DNA of 6,099 nt from Nitrososphaera sp. (GTDB lineage Archaea; Thermoproteota; Nitrososphaeria; Nitrososphaerales; Nitrososphaeraceae), in assembly GCA_022545875.1 (NCBI GenBank), contig JAKEIF010000162.1:1-6099 (forward strand), written 5' to 3'. Of this stretch, positions 1-5,977 are shown one piece after another. The first letter of the stretch is position 1. Each line of letters starts with the position of its first letter. Under the pieces are notes generated by a model. It made no database searches, had not been told where the DNA came from, and saw only the letters and a program-made list of their open reading frames with translations. The position numbers and the translations under genes were made by a program.

Positions 1-1741
1 ACAACCTAGGCGTAATGTCATCGTCAATGCCAACTCCTGTATCTTTTATAGTCACCAACACTTCACCGTCTCCATCTGATTTCGCGATCTTTAACGTAAC
101 CGCTCCTTCCGTAGTGAACTTTGCTGCATTGTTGAGGAGGTTTGACACGACCTGGCTTATCCTTGTCTTGTCTGCATAGACCATTATTTTTTCTCCCGGC
201 TCGAAAATTAGCCTGATATTTCTTCCCTGAAACTGCGGCAAGTGATCCTGAACAGCGCGCAGCAACAACTCATTTATCTCAAGATTCTCCATATTCAGGC
301 TAAGCCCTAGACCTTCGATCCTTGCCGCGTCAAGGATATCAGATGACAGATGCAGGAGCCTCTTGGCACTGCGTTCAATCGTATCAATAATCTCGAGCAT
401 TTCCGGGTCTGTGGTCTTTGCATGCATTATTTCCGCAAGCCCGAGTATGGGCTGAATAGGCGTCCTAAGCTCGTGGGCAGCAACGTTGATGAATTCTTTC
501 TGGATCCTTTCGTTCTGCTCCAGCTGCCTGTTAATCGCTATCATTTTGTCGTTGGCGATCCCAAGCTGCTTGTTGGATTCCTCTAGCTGGCTGTTTGCGT
601 GGACCAGCTTGGCGTTCGACTGACTTATTTCGCTAGTCCTTGCCTCCACTTCCCGGTTAAGGCCCAGATTCCACCTGGCGAGCAGGAATATGAGGACGGC
701 AATCGATATTGTCGCCCCTGCGAGCACGGTGAATGTCTCTATCCTCTGCGCCGCCAGGATACCGTCTATGGTTGAATATACAACTTCAGTTGGAGTGATG
801 ACAAACACAAAGTAAACAGGCTGCCCGCGAAAGAATACCGGATGGCCAGTGTTAAAGCGTTCGCCATTGACAAATTCATACACTGAATTGGTTGGCACTC
901 CCGTCATGACCTGCCTGATTTGATCATTAAGGACTTGGTTGCGCCCGGTAATGTCTTGTGTATGATCTCCAAAGAATGGCGTGCCGACAAATGAAGGTAC
1001 GGGGTGCACGAGCTGGATAGAATCTATATCCAGCACTGCCATATATTGGGACTCGATATCGTGGATGTTGCCGTAGTGTTGAAAGAAAGGATTTGTAGCC
1101 ATTGTTGACACGACCATTCCAACATACTCCCCCTCGTCGCCGATAATTGGCTGAGTAGCCGCAATCCTGATAGTGCCATCGGATCCGTTGTATCCGCCGG
1201 AGAATTGCGGGGACCTTGAAGTCTTTGTATCTATGGCGTACTTGCGTGAGGATATGTCGGTACCGAAAATGCTTCCTCCGCCGGATCTAACATCTAGGGT
1301 AATGATGCCGTCAGAGTTGACGAGATACAAACTATCAATAATATAATTCGTTCCCTGCGAACCCGTATTTTGATTCGTAGTTGGTAACTTTATTTCTGCA
1401 AACGCTTCTTCCAATAATGCCTTCGCAAGTGCGCCAGAAAGGTCTCCTGATCTTATGCCCTGATCAGACGCAACAAGCTCGAGCTTTGCAGAAATTGCGC
1501 CGAGGTCAGATTCGATATGCTGCGCAACGGCCCTGGTTGATTCGATCTGTCTTGCCTGTTGTTGTTCAAAGAGGCTATCCCTAAATTCTCGTTCTACGAT
1601 TCCCTGCAAATAAAAGAAAAGCCCGTAGGAAATCACAATAATTCCAATAGCTAGAATAAGTGCAGACCTTCCGCTTATGGACGAGCGAAGCGACCTTTTG
1701 ACAGCTTTTGGAGCCTCTGTACCATCCAAAATATCTTCCAA
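1..1741 (-). CDS. Membrane sensor histidine kinase with extracytoplasmic cache-like domain (C-terminus cut by window edge)
   Basis: Reading the minus strand gives an unbroken frame of 580 codons running off the left edge. An extracytoplasmic sensor detects a signal and drives autophosphorylation of a histidine, with transfer to a response regulator not seen here. Visible order: short cytoplasmic N-terminus; transmembrane helix about residues 26-48; a roughly 280-residue outside region resembling a double cache (dCache/PDC) fold, with the IIDSLYLVNSDGII and AATQPIIGDEGEYVGMVV segments typical of that fold; second transmembrane helix about 337-356; a Q/N/E-rich coiled-coil linker about 360-415; HisKA with H-box AAHELRTPIQPILG, phospho-acceptor His423; and HATPase_c with N-box SNLLNNAAKFT (about 533-543) and G1 box DTGVGID (567-573). 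The remaining ATP lid lies outside the window. The start is TTG at 1741: an in-frame TAA lies two codons upstream and no ATG or GTG precedes the first membrane helix. A TTG five codons further in (start at 1729) is possible. Ligand unknown. Family call is firm; thaumarchaeal origin is inferred. Confidence 0.93.
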   Translation of the reverse strand, partial: MEDILDGTEAPKAVKRSLRSSISGRSALILAIGIIVISYGLFFYLQGIVEREFRDSLFEQQQARQIESTRAVAQHIESDLGAISAKLELVASDQGIRSGDLSGALAKALLEEAFAEIKLPTTNQNTGSQGTNYIIDSLYLVNSDGIITLDVRSGGGSIFGTDISSRKYAIDTKTSRSPQFSGGYNGSDGTIRIAATQPIIGDEGEYVGMVVSTMATNPFFQHYGNIHDIESQYMAVLDIDSIQLVHPVPSFVGTPFFGDHTQDITGRNQVLNDQIRQVMTGVPTNSVYEFVNGERFNTGHPVFFRGQPVYFVFVITPTEVVYSTIDGILAAQRIETFTVLAGATISIAVLIFLLARWNLGLNREVEARTSEISQSNAKLVHANSQLEESNKQLGIANDKMIAINRQLEQNERIQKEFINVAAHELRTPIQPILGLAEIMHAKTTDPEMLEIIDTIERSAKRLLHLSSDILDAARIEGLGLSLNMENLEINELLLRAVQDHLPQFQGRNIRLIFEPGEKIMVYADKTRISQVVSNLLNNAAKFTTEGAVTLKIAKSDGDGEVLVTIKDTGVGIDDDITPRL

Positions 1742-1754
1742 ACTTTATTGATCT

Positions 1755-1759
1755 CTCCT
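1755..1759 (-). promoter_or_regulatory. Possible Shine-Dalgarno for the sensor kinase
   Basis: The minus strand reads AGGAG here, ending 13 bases before the proposed TTG start. The spacing is long for a ribosome binding site. If transcription starts where the TATA-like element predicts (about 1744), this motif would not be in the mRNA, so its role is uncertain. It still modestly supports the TTG start over internal alternatives. Confidence 0.35.
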
Positions 1760-1767
1760 GTCTTTCT

Positions 1768-1773
1768 AATATT
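1768..1773 (-). promoter_or_regulatory. Candidate TATA-like box for the sensor kinase
   Basis: AATATT sits in an A/T-rich patch (minus strand GAATATTAG) whose centre is about 29 bases upstream of the TTG start. Archaeal TATA boxes are usually centred near -26 to -27, so this would give a leaderless or nearly leaderless transcript starting around 1744. The match is by position and A/T content only, and AATATT is symmetric, so direction rests on location. Confidence 0.35.
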
Positions 1774-1780
1774 CTTGATG

Positions 1781-1792
1781 TATCGGCCGATA
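1781..1792. repeat. Perfect 12-base palindrome TATCGGCCGATA
   Basis: The sequence equals its own reverse complement over 12 bases; symmetry stops at the flanking bases. It lies 39 bases upstream of the sensor-kinase start and just upstream of that gene's candidate TATA box. This is a usual place for an archaeal activator or repressor site bound by a dimeric helix-turn-helix protein. No second copy is seen in the window. A chance palindrome of this length is uncommon but not excluded. Confidence 0.4.
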
Positions 1793-1846
1793 AGCAGCAG
1801 GCCAACTGAAAGACGCGGGGCTACTGTCGCCCTCTACTAGCGCGAA

Positions 1847-1854
1847 TTTACATA
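1847..1854 (+). promoter_or_regulatory. Candidate archaeal BRE/TATA promoter for the AAA+/VWA unit
   Basis: TTTACATA differs from the archaeal consensus TTTATATA at one base and is preceded by CGCGAA, which resembles a purine-rich BRE. A start about 26 bases downstream of its centre would fall near 1876-1880, giving a leader of about 35-40 bases. No clear Shine-Dalgarno sequence lies before the ATG at 1915. A weaker A/T patch at 1885-1889 could instead drive a leaderless transcript. Confidence 0.5.
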
Positions 1855-1914
1855 GAGTTTGGTGCTGACTTTGGCTCAACGCTCAAATACTGTTATCTGC
1901 GTAAAAGATGTCAG

Positions 1915-2751
1915 ATGGAGACGCCAGTCGCCAGTAAACTGCAGGATAGTCAAGAGATAATCTATCTCGATTGGAACAATGCCCTTGACACCATGGAGAA
2001 GGCGCACAGGTCGGGACTATTTGTACTGATAATAGGCCCCAAGGGAACAGGAAAGACTACCCTTGTTCGCCGTTTTGCTTCCCAGATGAAAAAGGAGCTT
2101 GACTCGGTAAACTTTAGCCTCCGCACGAGGGAATCACATCTGGTGGGCTCTAGAACGCTTGAAAAGGGCCAGATAAATTTCGTTGAAGGCGTACTGGTAA
2201 AATCAATGAAAGCCGGCACGCTGCTCTATCTAGACGAGCTGAACGCGGCTGAAGCAGATGTCCTGCTCCGTTTGGATGAGGCGCTGGACGACCGGCGCCA
2301 GCTGGTACTAAAGGAAGCAGAGGGGCAGGTAATCCGGGCCGCGGACGACTGGTTTGTAGTTGCTACCATTAACCCGCTGTCGCATGTTGGCACAAAAGAG
2401 CTTCCTCCACAACTTCTTAGCAGGTTTCCCGTACGGATGAGGCTTGAATACCCGCCGGAGCAAATCGAGCTAGACATAGTCAGGCGCCACGTAGCCGTAG
2501 AAGAGGCAATGGTCAAGGACATAAAGCATGCAATCCAGCTTGCAAAAAACCTGCGAGACGCGGCGGCAGTCGAAGAACTATACTACAGCCCTAGCCTCAG
2601 AGAAACAATAGCATTTGCAAAAATGCTCAACACGGGCATGCCAGCCCGAAAAGTAGCTGAAGTTGTCTACGCCAATGCCTACGACCAGTGGGGACAGGTA
2701 GAGTACCAGAAGGTCATGGACATGATAACTTCTATCTTTGGCGACAGCTAG
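1915..2751 (+). CDS. MoxR-type AAA+ ATPase (NorQ/CbbQ-like)
   Basis: A 278-residue single-domain AAA+ protein, the usual length for the MoxR/NorQ/CbbQ group. These form hexameric rings in the cytoplasm that use ATP to remodel or activate a client protein together with a VWA-domain partner. Visible motifs: Walker A GPKGTGKT (41-48), Walker B LLYLDELN (103-110) with Asp107 and Glu108, sensor 1 ATINP (150-154), a candidate arginine finger at Arg170 in LLSRF, and a sensor-2-like SPSLRE (225-230) in the C-terminal helical lid. Gln/Leu-rich segments about 118-140 fit the MoxR hairpin insertion. The ATG at 1915 places Walker A at the normal distance from the N-terminus. An earlier ATG at 1908 is in another frame and stops within ten codons. 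The stop abuts the ATG of the VWA gene, so the two are surely co-transcribed and probably translationally coupled. Family assignment is strong; naming it norQ or cbbQ would over-reach, as the client is unknown. Confidence 0.95.
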   Translation: METPVASKLQDSQEIIYLDWNNALDTMEKAHRSGLFVLIIGPKGTGKTTLVRRFASQMKKELDSVNFSLRTRESHLVGSRTLEKGQINFVEGVLVKSMKAGTLLYLDELNAAEADVLLRLDEALDDRRQLVLKEAEGQVIRAADDWFVVATINPLSHVGTKELPPQLLSRFPVRMRLEYPPEQIELDIVRRHVAVEEAMVKDIKHAIQLAKNLRDAAAVEELYYSPSLRETIAFAKMLNTGMPARKVAEVVYANAYDQWGQVEYQKVMDMITSIFGDS

Positions 2752-4335
2752 ATGTCGGCCAAGATCACAAGCGCAATGAGGAACGACATCCTCCTCGAAA
2801 TCGCAACTTTTCTTGCGAGGAGGTGGTCGGGCAACGACAAGTTAATCGTCATATTAATGCCTGAAAAACCTCCGTCGGCAAAGCCGGACAAAAACCAGAT
2901 TATCCTGCCCATGCTTAACTACTATCCGGGCAACGATTTTCAGAAATACAGGCAATGGCGCGTTAACCTCTGGTACGAGTCGATGAGGATGCGACACTCG
3001 ACCAAGGTTCAAAGCTATGAACATGCCTATGGGTTTGTGCTCAATACAGTTGAAACAAAACGCGTCGAGATACTCGGCTTGAGGCTGTGGGAGGGGATGA
3101 CAAACGAGCTCGTATTCAATGAAGGCATATCGTGGATGTCGCGGCAACTGCTCAATTCTATCTTTGGCAAGTACAAAGTCGCAGAAGCTTTTTCGCAGTA
3201 CTTTTTGACAGGTTACCTAAAGGGAGAGCTTTTCGGGGGCGAGTCCGAACGGGTTACAAAGGCATCTGACTATGCAAATGAAATAGTGCGGGAGGCAGTA
3301 GAAAATAACCATGGCACCGAGTGGATAGAGCAACACGTGCCCAAGCTGATAAAGATGCTCGAGCTGGACCCGTTGGTTTCGATCCCGATAATCGCCCCCC
3401 GGACGCGGGTGGGCGCTTCACTCAACCAGAATGAACTGTTCAAGCAAGTCGAAAAGATAGTACGCATGCGACGCAAGAAAGACGACGTGCAGGAAAAAAC
3501 GAAAGAGATCTACGAGGGCCACGACGTTCTGCAAGAATTCGAAACACTCGTTATGGAAAGCAAAAAGACTGAAAACAAGGGCTATGAAAGCCTTGAGAAC
3601 TTTGGCCTTGCAGTGCCCGATAAAATGGATGTCGATGAAACTGCCATCTATGACATTGACCTTATCCAGAAGGTAAAGGCAGCGTTTCGCGAATGGAAGA
3701 CCGGCTGGGTCGAGAGGCACGAGGAAAAGGGAGACGAGTTTGACGTCGAAACATACGCTGAGGCTTTGCCGAAACCTTTCCTTAGCGACGTAAAGCTTTC
3801 TATCAAGACCAAGGTTGCGATATTGCTTGACCATTCAAGCAGCATCGCCGATGTGGAAATGGAATACAAGCGGGCAACTGTCGCCCTTTGCGAAGCGCTC
3901 CATTATCTTGGGATTAAATTTTCAGTGTATGCATTTAGCACAGAAAAGCGCCAAGTAAAGTGCTGGGTTGTAAAGCCGCCAAACGTAAAGTGGTCCGTTA
4001 TTAGCGCACGGAGGCTGGTCCAGATAAGGGCAAGCGGGGGCACTCCCCTTGCAGAAGTCTATGGGTTGCTCCAGCCGGTGGTCAATTCATTCAAGCCCGA
4101 CATCCTAGTAACGCTCACAGACGGCGAGCCGTCAGACTATGACGCAGTAAGGAGCATGGTTCTGTCGTACAGGAAGGCAGGGATAAGGATGGTGGCAATC
4201 GGCGTAGGCAGAAATCTCAGCGACTCTGTAGGAATAGGCCACAACTTGAAGTACCTGAACTATGAAAGGGCAATTTCAGTAAGCAGGCTGCAGGACATGC
4301 CCAAGAGGGTGATAAAGCTGCTCCGAGCCGGCTAG
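2752..4335 (+). CDS. VWA-domain protein, NorD/CbbO/CobT-like partner of the MoxR ATPase
   Basis: A 527-residue protein with a C-terminal von Willebrand factor A domain, about residues 350-527. The metal-ion-dependent adhesion site is complete: DHSSS (Asp360, Ser362, Ser364), Thr431 in SGGTPL, and Asp457 in TLTDGEPSD. The domain should therefore bind Mg2+ and, through it, an acidic residue on a partner. The TDGEPSD segment and the placement of the domain at the C-terminus resemble NorD, CbbO and CobT. In those systems the VWA protein docks on the AAA+ ring and links it to the client. The N-terminal 340 residues match nothing I can name; they are charged and largely helical by eye, with a K/E-rich, probably coiled or flexible stretch about 230-280. 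No signal peptide or membrane helix is seen, so it is cytoplasmic. The ATG follows the ATPase stop (TAG) with no gap and no evident Shine-Dalgarno, suggesting re-initiation. Its stop overlaps the transaldolase stop by four bases. Confidence 0.93.
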   Translation: MSAKITSAMRNDILLEIATFLARRWSGNDKLIVILMPEKPPSAKPDKNQIILPMLNYYPGNDFQKYRQWRVNLWYESMRMRHSTKVQSYEHAYGFVLNTVETKRVEILGLRLWEGMTNELVFNEGISWMSRQLLNSIFGKYKVAEAFSQYFLTGYLKGELFGGESERVTKASDYANEIVREAVENNHGTEWIEQHVPKLIKMLELDPLVSIPIIAPRTRVGASLNQNELFKQVEKIVRMRRKKDDVQEKTKEIYEGHDVLQEFETLVMESKKTENKGYESLENFGLAVPDKMDVDETAIYDIDLIQKVKAAFREWKTGWVERHEEKGDEFDVETYAEALPKPFLSDVKLSIKTKVAILLDHSSSIADVEMEYKRATVALCEALHYLGIKFSVYAFSTEKRQVKCWVVKPPNVKWSVISARRLVQIRASGGTPLAEVYGLLQPVVNSFKPDILVTLTDGEPSDYDAVRSMVLSYRKAGIRMVAIGVGRNLSDSVGIGHNLKYLNYERAISVSRLQDMPKRVIKLLRAG

Positions 4336-4997
4336 ATCTTTAGGCCCGGGTTTTCTTTTTTCACTTTTTCCCAGTCGCTGAGAAATGCGCTCAACCCCTT
4401 GTCTGTTAGAGGGTGGGACATCATCTTACCCAGTATATCGGGTGGCAGCGTCACTACCTGCGCCCCTATCTTGCCGGCCTCCACAACGTGAAGAGGATGC
4501 CTTATGCTCGCAACAAGCACATTGGTATCAAACTGGTAGTTTTTGAATATCTGGACAATTTCGCGGATGAGCGACATCCCATCCTGGCCTGCATCGTCGA
4601 GCCGGCCAATAAACGGGCTCACATACGCAGCCCCCGCCTTGGCAGCAAGTACCGCCTGGTTAGCAGAAAAGACAAGGGTGACGTTTGTTTCGATCCCTTC
4701 TGACTTTAGCTTTTTCACTGCCTTTAGCCCATCTGGAATCATTGGTATCTTGACGACCACATTTTTGCCATATTTCTTGAGCCGATGGGCTTCCTCGAGC
4801 ATTTCTGCGGCCGTTGTAGCTACCACTTCAAGGCTTACCGGCCCCTGGACTATCCTGACTATTTCGCGCATAATCTCCGCAGGGTTCCCCTTCTCCTTGG
4901 ACAACAGGGTGGGGTTGGTCGTAATCCCGTCCACAAGGCCCATGTCATTGTACTTTTTGATTGAGTCAAGGCTCGCTGTGTCTAGAAAGATCTTCAT
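4332..4997 (-). CDS. tal: Transaldolase, short (FSA/MipB-like) subfamily
   Basis: A 221-residue single TIM-barrel enzyme, full length for the small transaldolase group. Transaldolase moves a dihydroxyacetone unit from sedoheptulose-7-phosphate to glyceraldehyde-3-phosphate, giving erythrose-4-phosphate and fructose-6-phosphate, via a Schiff base on lysine. Visible: N-terminal FLDTASLDSIKKY, GITTNPTLLSKE (24-35), the Schiff-base lysine Lys83 in VVKIPMIPDGL, NVTLVFSANQA (105-115), and SPFIGRLDD (127-135). Two positions that separate true transaldolases from fructose-6-phosphate aldolase look transaldolase-like: Phe129 (Tyr in the aldolase) and Glu57 in SLEVVATT (Gln in the aldolase). The ATG overlaps the stop of the transketolase subunit by one base (TAATG), and an AGGAG lies nine bases before it. 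Both point to co-expression with transketolase in the non-oxidative pentose phosphate pathway. It ends tail to tail with the VWA gene. Residue equivalences are from memory of the families. Confidence 0.94.
   Translation of the reverse strand: MKIFLDTASLDSIKKYNDMGLVDGITTNPTLLSKEKGNPAEIMREIVRIVQGPVSLEVVATTAAEMLEEAHRLKKYGKNVVVKIPMIPDGLKAVKKLKSEGIETNVTLVFSANQAVLAAKAGAAYVSPFIGRLDDAGQDGMSLIREIVQIFKNYQFDTNVLVASIRHPLHVVEAGKIGAQVVTLPPDILGKMMSHPLTDKGLSAFLSDWEKVKKENPGLKI
4351..4369 (+). terminator. T-rich tract likely ending the AAA+/VWA transcript
   Basis: Beginning 15 bases after the VWA stop, the plus strand carries TTTTCTTTTTT and then a second TTTTT run, after a short GC-rich GGCCCGGG. Archaeal RNA polymerase stops at such U-tracts without needing a hairpin. 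The tract lies inside the transaldolase gene, where the opposite strand encodes a lysine-rich C-terminal stretch (KVKKENPG). It may therefore be partly a by-product of that coding. Confidence 0.5.
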
Positions 4998-5977
4998 TAT
5001 TTCCTGCTCCTGCTTCTTACTTCGATAACCGCCTTGGCCATTTCGGCAGCAGTCAACCCATACTGCTCTAGAAGCGTATCGATTTCCTCATCCCGGGCCG
5101 ACTCGCCGAACCTGTCGTTCACGCCGACTCGCCTAACTGGGACAGGATAGGTCTCGCATACTACCTCGGATGTTGCGCCGCCAAGGCCCCCGACGATGTT
5201 GTGCTCTTCAGCCGTCACGATTGCGCCGGTTTCCCTTGCGCAGCGGGAAATAAGATCCTTATCCACTGGTTTTATCGAAAACATGTCAACTACTCTGCAT
5301 GAAATGCCCTTTTCCCTCAAAAGTCTTGCCGCATCAAGTGCCCTGCCAACGAGGAGACCACAAGCAATTATTGTCGCGTCGGTGCCGTCTTGCAGGATAT
5401 TGCCCCTGCCAATCGCAAACGAGTCGGCGCTATCAGCGTAAATGACTTCGCTTGAGGGCCGAGCGAGCCTCATATAAAACGGGCCCTGGGTATTTACCAT
5501 CATCCTTATCAAGTGCTTAACTGCGACGGCATCAGATGGAATTAGCACCCGCATGTTTGGAATTGCCCTCATGCTCGCAATGTCTTCGATCTGCTGGTGC
5601 GAAGCCCCGTCGGGGCCGACCGTGAGCCCACCGTGAGAGACTACGAGCTTTACGTCAAGATGAGGATAGCAGATGGCGTTGCGGATCTGATCGACGCACC
5701 TGCCGGGAATAAATGCCGCGTACGTACTTGCAAACGCAATCTTGCCCGCAATCGCAAGTCCCGCCGCAACTGAAACCAGGTTGGCCTCGGCGATGCCGAC
5801 GTTGAACATGCGCTCGGGGAACTTGTCGCCAAACTTTTTCGTTTTGAGCGAATCGGTGGTATCGCCCCCTACGCAGACGATGCGCGTGTCATCCTTGCCA
5901 AGGTCGACTAGGGCGTCTCCGTAAGCCCCCCGCATGTCCGCCGTTTTTTTCTCGCTACTTGATAGCATGGAGCTCAT
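4997..5977 (-). CDS. Transketolase, C-terminal subunit (split archaeal type)
   Basis: A 326-residue protein equal to the second half of a full-length transketolase. It carries the pyrimidine-binding domain (about 12-180) and the transketolase C-terminal domain (about 190-315). With a separate N-terminal subunit it forms the thiamine-diphosphate enzyme that moves two-carbon ketol units between sugar phosphates. Visible: GIAEANLVSVAAGLA with Glu64, expected to activate the cofactor aminopyrimidine ring; ASTYAAFIPGR (83-93); GPDGASHQQIED with Asp123 and His127, matching substrate-binding residues of full-length enzymes; MRLARPSSEV (169-178), with Arg173 likely contacting substrate phosphate; and AEEHNIVGGLGG (256-267). 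The thiamine diphosphate-binding GDG motif is absent, as expected for this half. The ATG at 5977 overlaps the upstream gene by 23 bases; Met4 (5968), with GAGG nine bases before it, or Met15 (5935) are alternative starts. No N-terminal subunit is visible next door. Confidence 0.93.
   Translation of the reverse strand: MSSMLSSSEKKTADMRGAYGDALVDLGKDDTRIVCVGGDTTDSLKTKKFGDKFPERMFNVGIAEANLVSVAAGLAIAGKIAFASTYAAFIPGRCVDQIRNAICYPHLDVKLVVSHGGLTVGPDGASHQQIEDIASMRAIPNMRVLIPSDAVAVKHLIRMMVNTQGPFYMRLARPSSEVIYADSADSFAIGRGNILQDGTDATIIACGLLVGRALDAARLLREKGISCRVVDMFSIKPVDKDLISRCARETGAIVTAEEHNIVGGLGGATSEVVCETYPVPVRRVGVNDRFGESARDEEIDTLLEQYGLTAAEMAKAVIEVRSRSRK
5007..5011 (-). promoter_or_regulatory. Shine-Dalgarno of transaldolase inside the transketolase 3' end
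   Basis: The minus strand reads AGGAG here, nine bases before the transaldolase ATG at 4997, embedded in the last codons of the transketolase subunit. The spacing is normal. It fixes the transaldolase start and suggests that ribosomes can load directly as well as by re-initiation at the TAATG junction. Confidence 0.6.

Larger units (their letters stand above)
1742..1914. other. Divergent intergenic region between sensor kinase and AAA+/VWA unit
   Basis: These 173 bases hold no credible gene. They separate the start of the minus-strand kinase from the start of the plus-strand ATPase and so must hold both promoters. Visible elements are the palindrome at 1781-1792, TATA-like boxes at 1768-1773 (minus) and 1847-1854 (plus), and a tandem pair of near-identical heptamers, GCTCAAC and GCTCAAA, at 1874-1887. 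The heptamers fall where the plus-strand transcript is predicted to begin. No tRNA, small RNA or riboswitch structure was recognised. Confidence 0.7.

Noticed and set aside
1..1741. Idea that the left-hand gene is a hybrid kinase with a receiver domain
   Set aside because: The visible part ends within the ATPase domain at the window edge, so nothing beyond it can be judged. No receiver motif is present in the window.
1581..1805. Minus-strand 74-codon frame with an ATG at 1805, overlapping the sensor-kinase start
   Set aside because: It lies in a different frame from the kinase, has no recognisable domain, and mostly overlaps the well-supported kinase N-terminus. The kinase frame is intact, so no frameshift needs to be invoked.
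1874..1887. Tandem heptamers GCTCAAC/GCTCAAA as a regulatory repeat
   Set aside because: Only two imperfect 7-base copies are present, too little to support more than a mention within the intergenic region.
3418..3834. Minus-strand 138-codon open frame inside the VWA gene
   Set aside because: It is antisense to a conserved coding region, its product is an unlikely F/L/V-rich mix, and it has no start signals. It is a shadow of the plus-strand gene.
1915..4335. Possible defence system built from an AAA+ ATPase and a VWA protein (as in some MoxR-VWA phage defence modules)
   Set aside because: Those modules carry an effector such as a protease, nuclease or phosphatase and sit among mobile or defence genes. 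Here there is no effector and the surroundings are central metabolism, with no sign of transfer.
4543..5028. Plus-strand 161-codon open frame antisense to transaldolase
   Set aside because: It mirrors the transaldolase codons, and the Ser/Ile/Pro-rich product has no domain. The opposite strand encodes a clear enzyme with its catalytic lysine.
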